The translations under genes were made by a program, and so were the position numbers. A DNA stretch of 44,760 bases. Source: Xanthomonas sp. Leaf131. Its GTDB lineage: Bacteria > Pseudomonadota > Gammaproteobacteria > Xanthomonadales > Xanthomonadaceae. Below, one piece after another: positions 39,178-44,760 of the stretch; within the stretch, counting starts at the first letter, position 1; each line of letters begins with the position of its first letter. The DNA lies in contig NZ_LMOG01000011.1 of NCBI RefSeq assembly GCF_001423495.1, forward strand, positions 1 through 44,760, in the 5' to 3' direction. A model generated the notes under the pieces. The model was not told the DNA's origin. It ran no database searches and saw nothing but the letters and a program-made list of their open reading frames with translations.

Positions 39178-40434
39178 TCACCCCTCCCAAGCAGGCAACT
39201 TCTTCGCCACCGCCACATTCTTCAACGTCACATACTTCGGCAACCCATCGCTGCCGTAGGCCAATGGCGCTTCGCCCTTGATTAGCGGTGCGAAATAGCG
39301 GCGGGCGCGTTCGGTGATGCCGAAGCCGTCCTTGCGCAGGAAGCTGGGTGGCATCTTCTTTTCGTGATTGGCCACCTTGTGCAGCGGGGCGGGCACGATC
39401 TTCCAGCGGTACGGTGCGTCGCTGACGCGTTCGATCACCGGGATCACTGCGTTCATGCCCTTGAGCGCGTATTGCACTGCGGCCTTGCCGACGGCCTGCG
39501 CCTGCTCCCAGTCGGTCTTGGAGGCGAGGTGGCGTGCGGAGCGTTGCAGGTAATCGGGCAGCGTCCAGTGCACCTTGTAGCCGAGTTCCTGTTTGACCTG
39601 CGCGGCGAGAAATGAGGCCACGCCGCCGAGTTGCGCATGGCCGAACGAGTCGGTGGTGCCGCCGGCATCGGCGACGAAGCGGCCGTGTGCGTCCTGGATG
39701 CCTTCGCTGGCAACCACCACGCACCAGCCGACTTTTTCCACTACCTGCTTGACCTTGGCCAGGAACACGGCCTGGTCGTAGGCGCGCTCGGGCAACAGGA
39801 TGATCTGCGGTGCATCGTCCGGACCTTGGCCGGCCAGGCCTGCGGCGGCGGCGAGCCAGCCGGCGTGGCGGCCCATCGCTTCGTAGATGAAGACCTTGGT
39901 GGAGGTGTCGGCCATGGCCGCGACATCCAGGGCGGCTTCGCGTACCGACACCGCGGTGTATTTGGCCGCCGAGCCGAAGCCGGGGCAGGTGTCGGTCACC
40001 GCCAGATCGTTGTCGATGGTCTTGGGCACGCCGATGCAGTGCAGCGGGTAGCCGTAGGCCTTGGCCAGTTGCGAGACTTTCCACGCGGTATCGGCCGAAT
40101 CGTTGCCGCCGTTGTAGAGGAACCAGCGCACGTCGTGCGCACGCAGCACGTCGAGCAGGCGCTCGTACTTGGCGCTGTCTTCTTCCAGCGATTTGAGCTT
40201 GTAGCGGCACGAGCCGAATGCGCCACCCGGGGTCTGTGCCAGCGCGGCGATCGCGGCGGCGGATTCTTTCGAGGTGTCGATCAGCTCCTCGCGCAATGCG
40301 CCCAGGATGCCGTTGCGTGCGGCCAGCACCTTGATCTTGCGCGCGCGCGCTTCGGTGATCACACCGGCGGCGGTGGCATTGATGACGGCGGTGACGCCGC
40401 CGGATTGGGCATACAACAAGTTGCCAGTGGTCAT
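39178..40434 (-). CDS. pfp: PPi-dependent 6-phosphofructokinase
   Basis: This encodes 418 residues from ATG 40434 (MTTGNLLYAQSGGVTAVINATAAG, with GAGGAG upstream); 25 upstream codons are open but not family-like. It phosphorylates fructose 6-phosphate with PPi in a reversible reaction. GGNDSADTA and PKTIDNDL are typical of the PPi-type clade, since ATP enzymes have PGTIDND; VFIYEAMGRHAGWLA follows. Xanthomonads lack a standard ATP-PFK in many accounts, so this may be the glycolytic/gluconeogenic enzyme; that is inference. It is divergent from adk. Confidence 0.95.
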   Translation of the reverse strand: MTTGNLLYAQSGGVTAVINATAAGVITEARARKIKVLAARNGILGALREELIDTSKESAAAIAALAQTPGGAFGSCRYKLKSLEEDSAKYERLLDVLRAHDVRWFLYNGGNDSADTAWKVSQLAKAYGYPLHCIGVPKTIDNDLAVTDTCPGFGSAAKYTAVSVREAALDVAAMADTSTKVFIYEAMGRHAGWLAAAAGLAGQGPDDAPQIILLPERAYDQAVFLAKVKQVVEKVGWCVVVASEGIQDAHGRFVADAGGTTDSFGHAQLGGVASFLAAQVKQELGYKVHWTLPDYLQRSARHLASKTDWEQAQAVGKAAVQYALKGMNAVIPVIERVSDAPYRWKIVPAPLHKVANHEKKMPPSFLRKDGFGITERARRYFAPLIKGEAPLAYGSDGLPKYVTLKNVAVAKKLPAWEG

Positions 40435-40591
40435 AGGGGACAGGCTCCTCAATGGGGACATGGCGCAGGGGACAGTGCCGGGACATTCCCCGGATGCGGT
40501 AAGCTGCACGACCAGACGGTCAGCGCTGGCGAAGACCTGAGTCTAACGCCGCCAACCGCAACGCGTTTTTATTCGAAAGTGGAGTCCACTG

Positions 40592-41155
40592 ATGCGATTG
40601 GTTCTGTTGGGACCGCCCGGTTCGGGCAAGGGCACCCAGGCGACACGGCTCAAAGACACCTTTGAGATCCCGCACATTTCCACCGGCGATCTGTTGCGCG
40701 CTGAAGTGGCCGCCGGTTCGCCGCTGGGCCTGAAGGCCAAGGAAGTGATGGCGCGTGGCGATCTGGTGTCCGACGACATTCTGCTCGGCATGCTCGAATC
40801 GCGGCTCGGTCAGGCCGACGTTGCGAAGGGTTTCATTCTCGATGGCTATCCGCGCAACGTGGCGCAGGCCAATGCGCTGGATGGGCTGCTCAGCAAGATC
40901 GGCCAGCCGTTGGACGCGGTGGTGCAGTTGGATGTCGCCAGCGAGTTGCTGGTCGAGCGCATCGCCGGTCGTGCCAAGGCCGAAGGCCGCGAAGACGACA
41001 ATCCCGAATCGGTGCGCAAGCGTCTGCAGGTCTATACCGATTCCACCGCACCGGTGATCGGCTTCTACGAGCAGCGCGGCAAGCTGGCGCGCGTCGATGG
41101 CGTGGGCTCGCTGGACGAAGTGCTCGAGCGCATCAGCAAGGCGCTGGGCCGCTGA
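40592..41155 (+). CDS. adk: Adenylate kinase (short form)
   Basis: This 187-residue protein interconverts ATP+AMP and 2 ADP. It has the P-loop GPPGSGKGTQ at residues 7-16, STGDLLRAEV for AMP binding and FILDGYPRN. The LID is short (GRAKAEGREDDNPESVRKR) with no zinc Cys, as in short adenylate kinases. ATG 40592 has GGAG upstream. It is divergent from pfp with 157 bp between, and followed by the antisense-oriented candidate RNA gene. Confidence 0.98.
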   Translation: MRLVLLGPPGSGKGTQATRLKDTFEIPHISTGDLLRAEVAAGSPLGLKAKEVMARGDLVSDDILLGMLESRLGQADVAKGFILDGYPRNVAQANALDGLLSKIGQPLDAVVQLDVASELLVERIAGRAKAEGREDDNPESVRKRLQVYTDSTAPVIGFYEQRGKLARVDGVGSLDEVLERISKALGR

Positions 41156-41250
41156 GTCGGCTGGGGCCGGGCGCGACGCCTGGCCCACGCACCTGGTTCA
41201 CAAGGCCGCGCGCCATCAGGCGGCGAGGCTTTTTCGCGTTTGCGATGCCG

Positions 41251-41388
41251 CAAAGAAAAACCCCGGTCATACAAGACGACCGGGGCGGAATAACGCCAGT
41301 GATGGGCTTGCTCAGAGCCCCGACAGCATGAGCTCCCTGGGGATTTGGCCTCTTGGGGAGTAGGACCAAAGGGGTGCTGCGACTGGCG
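41251..41388 (-). ncRNA. Candidate structured small RNA between adk and mpl
   Basis: On the minus strand about 138 nt fold into nested helices: closing stem CGCCAGU (41388-41382) with ACUGGCG (41300-41294); CAGCA (41379-41375) with UGCUG (41328-41324); UUUGGUC (41370-41364) with GGCCAAA (41350-41344), closing a loop containing UCCCC; GGGCU with AGCCC near the 3' side. An intrinsic terminator follows (CCCCGGUC / GACCGGGG, then UUUUUCUUU, 41286-41251). A TATGCT at 41397-41392 sits where a -10 box would be; the -35 is weak. CCCC stretches (CACCCC, CUCCCC, AUCCCC) recall the C-rich motifs known from the Xanthomonas sRNA sX13, but I do not identify the family. It is not 6S or SRP RNA by sequence. 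Confidence 0.7.
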
Positions 41389-41522
41389 TTCAGCATAGTG
41401 AGGGATGTGACGCAGTTCGCATATCGGGAAATTCCCGACAGTACGGTAGGTGTTTCCTGACACCGCGGTCGGCGGTGGATCGGAATGTCCCGCAACTCCG
41501 GCGATCGGCGACAATGAGCGGC

Positions 41523-42881
41523 ATGAGCAAACTCCACATCCTCGGCATCGCCGGGACTTTCATGGGCGGCGTTGCCGCCCTTGCGCGCGAGCAGGGCTGG
41601 CAGGTAGAGGGCAGCGACCAGGCCATCTATCCGCCGATGTCCACCCAACTGGAAACGCTCGGTATCGCCTTGGCCCAAGGCTATGCGCCGTCCAATATTT
41701 CGGCCGATGCCACCGAGGTGGTCATCGGCAATGCCCTGTCGCGCGGCAACCCCGCCGTGGAAGCGGTGCTCGACGCCGGCCGTCGCTACACCTCCGGCGC
41801 CCAGTGGCTGGCCGAGCAGGTGCTGCCCGGTCGCGACACGCTGGCCGTTGCCGGGACCCACGGCAAGACCACCACCACCACCATCCTGAGCTTTCTGCTG
41901 GAAGCGGCCGGACGTGCGCCGGGCTTTTTGATCGGTGGAGTCGCCGAAGACTTCGGCGTGTCCGCGCGGTTGGGCCAGGGGCGCGAGTTCGTGGTGGAAG
42001 CCGATGAGTACGACACCGCGTTTTTCGACAAGCGCAGCAAGTTCGTGCACTACCGGCCGCTGGTGGCCATCCTCAATAACCTGGAATACGACCACGCGGA
42101 TATTTTTCCCGACGTGGCGGCGATCCAGCGCCAGTTTCATCATCTGGTGCGCACGGTGCCGGCGCGCGGCCGCTTGATCGTCAACGGCGAAGACGCGCAC
42201 CTGGCCGAGGTGCTGGCAATGGGCTGCTGGACGCCGGTGGAGCGCTTCGGTTTCGATGTGGAGCTGGAGTGGAGCGCACGCTTGATCGCTGCCGACGGCA
42301 GTGCGTTCACGGTGTTGCAGCGTGGTGTGGAGATCGGCCAGGTGCACTGGCCACTGGTCGGGCGACATAACGTGCTCAACGGATTGGCGGCGCTGGCTGC
42401 CGTGCACGCAGTGGGCGTAGATCCGGCGACAGTGATGCCGGCGTTGGCGCGCTTTCACAGCGTCAAACGCCGCTTGGAAGTGTTGGGGCAGGCACGCGAC
42501 ATCACGGTGTACGACGACTTCGCCCATCACCCCACCGCGATTGCGACCACACTGCAAGGCTTGCGTGCGAAGGTTGGCGCGGCGCGCGTGCTGGTGGCGA
42601 TGGAGCCGCGCAGCAATTCGATGCGGCTGGGCGCGCATGCGCAGGCGTTGGCGCCGTCGTTGCGCGATGCCGATGCGGTGGTGTTTCTGCATCGTCCGGA
42701 ATTGCCATGGGATGCGGCGCCGATCATCGCGCAGGTGCTTGGCGATGCACATGTGGCGCACGACGTGGATGCACTGCTGCACACGCTGGGCGAGATTGCG
42801 CAGCCGGGCGACCATGTGGTGTTTATGTCCAACGGCGGCTTCGACGGCGCGCCGCATCGCTTTCTGGCGCAGCTGTCCTGA
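41523..42881 (+). CDS. mpl: UDP-N-acetylmuramate:L-alanyl-gamma-D-glutamyl-meso-diaminopimelate ligase
   Basis: This 452-residue Mur-ligase-type enzyme reattaches recycled tripeptide to UDP-MurNAc in murein recycling. It has the N-terminal MSKLHILGIAGTFMGGVA with GSDQAIYPPMSTQLE, characteristic of Mpl as opposed to MurC; the ATP loop GTHGKTTTTT; VVEADEYDTAFFDKRSKF; and DDFAHHPTAI with LEPRSNS-like MEPRSNSMRLG. ATG 41523 or 41514 are both possible. Its stop overlaps the next start by one base (TGATG). Confidence 0.97.
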   Translation: MSKLHILGIAGTFMGGVAALAREQGWQVEGSDQAIYPPMSTQLETLGIALAQGYAPSNISADATEVVIGNALSRGNPAVEAVLDAGRRYTSGAQWLAEQVLPGRDTLAVAGTHGKTTTTTILSFLLEAAGRAPGFLIGGVAEDFGVSARLGQGREFVVEADEYDTAFFDKRSKFVHYRPLVAILNNLEYDHADIFPDVAAIQRQFHHLVRTVPARGRLIVNGEDAHLAEVLAMGCWTPVERFGFDVELEWSARLIAADGSAFTVLQRGVEIGQVHWPLVGRHNVLNGLAALAAVHAVGVDPATVMPALARFHSVKRRLEVLGQARDITVYDDFAHHPTAIATTLQGLRAKVGAARVLVAMEPRSNSMRLGAHAQALAPSLRDADAVVFLHRPELPWDAAPIIAQVLGDAHVAHDVDALLHTLGEIAQPGDHVVFMSNGGFDGAPHRFLAQLS

Positions 42882-43477
42882 TGAACGAGATGACTGCCAC
42901 CGCCGACAGCAGCGCATTGCCGCTGTTTCCGCTGCATAACGTGCTGTTGCCGGGTGCGGCAATGGGCTTGCGCGTGTTCGAGCGGCGCTATCTGGATCTG
43001 GTGCGCGAGTGCGGCCGCACCGGCACCAGTTTCGGGGTGTGTCTGATTCTGGATGGCGCAGAAGTCGGCGTACCGGCGACACCGGCTGCGTTCGGCACCG
43101 AAGTGCGTATCGAGGATTTCGATGTCGGCGCCGATGGCGTGCTGGTGCTGCGCCTGCGCGGGACGCGGCGCTTCCATGTGCAGCGTTCGCGCATCCGCGA
43201 TAACGGGTTGGTGGTGGGCGAGGTGAGTTGGTGCGAGCCCGACAGCGATGACGAACTGCGGCCCGAACACAGCCTGTTGGCGACCGTGCTCGAGCGCCTG
43301 CTTGAGCAGGTAGGTGGTGAATTCGCATCGGCCGGACCTGGCCTGCTGGACCAAGCGGCCTGGGTGGGTTGGCGGCTGGCCGAGCTGTTGCCGCTGACCG
43401 AACAACAACGCCTGTCGTTGTTGCAGCAGGACGACCCGCATCGGCGCCTGGATCAATTGCTGGCGTGGATGCCGTAA
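42881..43477 (+). CDS. Stand-alone LON substrate-binding domain protein
   Basis: This 198-residue protein consists of a Lon N-terminal (PUA-like) domain only: LPLFPLHNVLLPGAAMGLRVFERRYLDLVREC, then FGVCLIL...EVG, a beta core and a helical C-terminus (LTEQQRLSLLQQDDPHRRLDQLL). No ATPase or protease part is present, and none follows. Proteins of this type are widespread; their role is not settled. The ATG overlaps the mpl stop, so it is translationally coupled with mpl. Confidence 0.9.
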   Translation: MNEMTATADSSALPLFPLHNVLLPGAAMGLRVFERRYLDLVRECGRTGTSFGVCLILDGAEVGVPATPAAFGTEVRIEDFDVGADGVLVLRLRGTRRFHVQRSRIRDNGLVVGEVSWCEPDSDDELRPEHSLLATVLERLLEQVGGEFASAGPGLLDQAAWVGWRLAELLPLTEQQRLSLLQQDDPHRRLDQLLAWMP

Positions 43478-43610
43478 CGCGGTGATGCTGTGCAGGTGAG
43501 ACCCATCACCGCGCTTGCACCGCTGTGGCGGCACACTCGCCACGCTTGAGTACGCTGACGCTGGCATCCACGCATCGGATGCGCGCACCGGCCTCACTCG
43601 TTACCGATCC

Positions 43611-44507
43611 ATGGGGTGTGCCTTGATCATCGACGTAAAGCCGCGTGTCTCCGATGTGTTCGACCAGGTCTGGCGGACCCTGGCAGTGTTGTTCGTATGG
43701 GACGTGTTGATCACGATCATCTACTACGTGCTGCCGTTCCGCGCGCCTGCGTTGCCGTTGACCATCTTCGGTTCGGCATTGGCGTTGTTCCTGGGGTTTC
43801 GCGCCAATTCCACCTATCAACGCTGGTGGGAGGGCCGCGTGCTGTGGGGCCAGATGATCAATGCATCGCGCAATCTGGTGCGTCTTAGCATCAGTATCTT
43901 GTCGGCGCCGGAAGCTGCAGCGCTGGGCCGTACGATTGCGTTGCGTCAGGTTGCGTACGTGCATGCGCTGCGTTGCCAGTTGCGCCGTTTGCCAGTGGAT
44001 GCGGTGCTGGAATCGCGGCTGGATGCCGACGAAGTGGCGTCGGTGATTACGCGCACCAACGTCGCCAATGGGCTACTCGATATCACTGGGCGTAGTGTCG
44101 AGCGGGCGCGTCGCGATGGCTGGATCGACAGCATCCAGCAGGCCAGTGTCGAACGCATCCTGGTGGACATCGCCAATGCGCAAGGCGGGATGGAGCGGCT
44201 GAAAAATACGCCGCTGCCGTATCAGTACCGTTTTTATCCGAACCTGTTCACCCGGCTGTTTTGCGTGCTACTGCCGATCGGCCTGGTGGAGACGCTGCAA
44301 TACGCCACGCCAGTGGGTTCGACCGTGGCGGGGTTGATGTTCTTGGCGGTGCTCAAGATCGGTGACGAGCTGGTCGATCCGTTCGCCAACAGCATCCACG
44401 ATCTGCCGCTGGACAGCATGTGCCGCACGGTGGAGATCGATGCGTTGCAGGCGATTGGCGAGCAGGCGCCGGAGCCGATGCAGCCGGTGGATGGTGTGCT
44501 GTGGTGA
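43611..44507 (+). CDS. Bestrophin-family (UPF0187/YneE-like) membrane protein
   Basis: This encodes 298 residues from ATG 43611 (MGCALIIDVKPR); a TTG four codons on is an alternative. The family core is visible: first membrane segment with VWDVLITIIYYVLPF; LTIFGSALALFLGFRANSTYQRWWEGRVLWGQMINASRN; and later PLPYQYRFYPNLFTRLFCVLLPIGL and GDELVDPFANSIHDLPLDSMCRTVEID, matching the bestrophin Asp-rich belt and gate. Bacterial relatives form pentameric ion channels. It is 133 bp downstream of the LON-domain gene in the same direction. Confidence 0.92.
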   Translation: MGCALIIDVKPRVSDVFDQVWRTLAVLFVWDVLITIIYYVLPFRAPALPLTIFGSALALFLGFRANSTYQRWWEGRVLWGQMINASRNLVRLSISILSAPEAAALGRTIALRQVAYVHALRCQLRRLPVDAVLESRLDADEVASVITRTNVANGLLDITGRSVERARRDGWIDSIQQASVERILVDIANAQGGMERLKNTPLPYQYRFYPNLFTRLFCVLLPIGLVETLQYATPVGSTVAGLMFLAVLKIGDELVDPFANSIHDLPLDSMCRTVEIDALQAIGEQAPEPMQPVDGVLW

Positions 44508-44642
44508 GTGTATTGGGCCCTTGAGCAGTACGGCTTGTGCATATCCAAACTGCGCTGAAGCTCACCATCCTGGTCGCCTTGAGAGGTATCGAACGGTGCG
44601 GATGCGTCGGCTGTAGAGCGGCTAATCTGCGGGTTGGTTGCA

Positions 44643-44760
44643 AGGCCCTTGCCCACCCACCATCGCGGGACACGCCGCAAGTACGTCCTTGTAGCAACTG
44701 TGTTGTTGGAGGGGCTTTGGCCACTCCGTAAGCCGGGCACGGTGGTGCCGGCTGCTGGCA
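44643..44760. repeat. Dispersed repeat at right edge, inverted copy of the left edge
   Basis: This is the reverse complement of 1-118, identical over the outer 76 bp, with the first difference at base 77 of the left copy (44684 here). It contains the 27-nt core at 44667-44693. The DNA from 44508 to 44642 shows no gene. Confidence 0.85.

Noticed and set aside
41251..41388. 6S RNA or SRP RNA as identity of the candidate RNA
   Set aside because: It lacks the long bubble hairpin of 6S RNA and the conserved GGAA-type apical region of SRP RNA, and the neighbours are not those of ssrS or ffs.
41133..43328. 731-codon open frame on the minus strand
   Set aside because: It is antisense to mpl and the LON-domain gene, and crosses the candidate RNA; no domain is seen.

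Overview
The window reads as a piece of a Xanthomonas chromosome. It is high in GC, densely coded, and carries gene arrangements and dispersed hairpin repeats typical of that genus. This assignment rests on recognised protein families and gene order, not on a database search. No phage, plasmid, transposase, CRISPR, tRNA or rRNA was found. About 118 bp at the left edge recurs inverted at the right edge, with the outermost 76 bp identical. The window is therefore probably a whole contig that ended inside a dispersed repeat.

Layout. (1) 0.2-7.3 kb: a TolC-type outer membrane channel, a PCMT-family methyltransferase and a TetR regulator (minus strand), then a periplasmic beta-propeller diguanylate cyclase (plus) and a LysR regulator (minus). 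(2) 7.3-18.4 kb: a branched-chain amino acid supercluster. leuC-leuD-methyltransferase-leuB runs rightward. A convergent operon, leader peptide-ilvC-ilvG-ilvM-ilvA-leuA, runs leftward. Each arm ends in its own terminator, and about 0.7 kb of hairpin-rich repeats lies between them. The leftward operon begins with a short ORF not listed in routine ORF calls. It encodes a 40-residue peptide with a Leu/Val/Ile run and is followed by an intrinsic terminator, the classic layout of transcription attenuation. (3) 18.5-24.0 kb: periplasmic gamma-glutamyltransferase, a soluble chemoreceptor with a C-terminal sensor, and a TonB-dependent receptor gene broken by a large internal deletion plus frameshift. 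(4) 24.3-33.1 kb: thiC under a TPP riboswitch, a membrane-bound winged-helix/PD40 regulator, an AraC regulator, and an intact TonB-dependent receptor. An exact 16-bp repeat lies upstream of both the AraC gene and the receptor gene. (5) 33.4-40.5 kb: an HDOD protein with a degenerate receiver domain, then three pyrophosphate enzymes on one strand: soluble pyrophosphatase, membrane proton-pumping pyrophosphatase and PPi-dependent phosphofructokinase. Two small exported Cys-containing proteins are interleaved on the other strand. (6) 40.6-44.5 kb: adk, a strong candidate for an unannotated structured small RNA on the minus strand, mpl (peptidoglycan recycling), a stand-alone LON substrate-binding-domain protein, and a bestrophin-family membrane protein.

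Functionally, the window is mostly core metabolism (Leu/Ile/Val synthesis, thiamine pyrimidine synthesis, PPi and adenylate energetics, murein recycling) with envelope and sensory genes added. The most interesting signals lie outside the ordinary genes: the attenuator leader, the structured RNA between adk and mpl, the shared 16-bp site in the AraC/TonB locus, and the repeat architecture.
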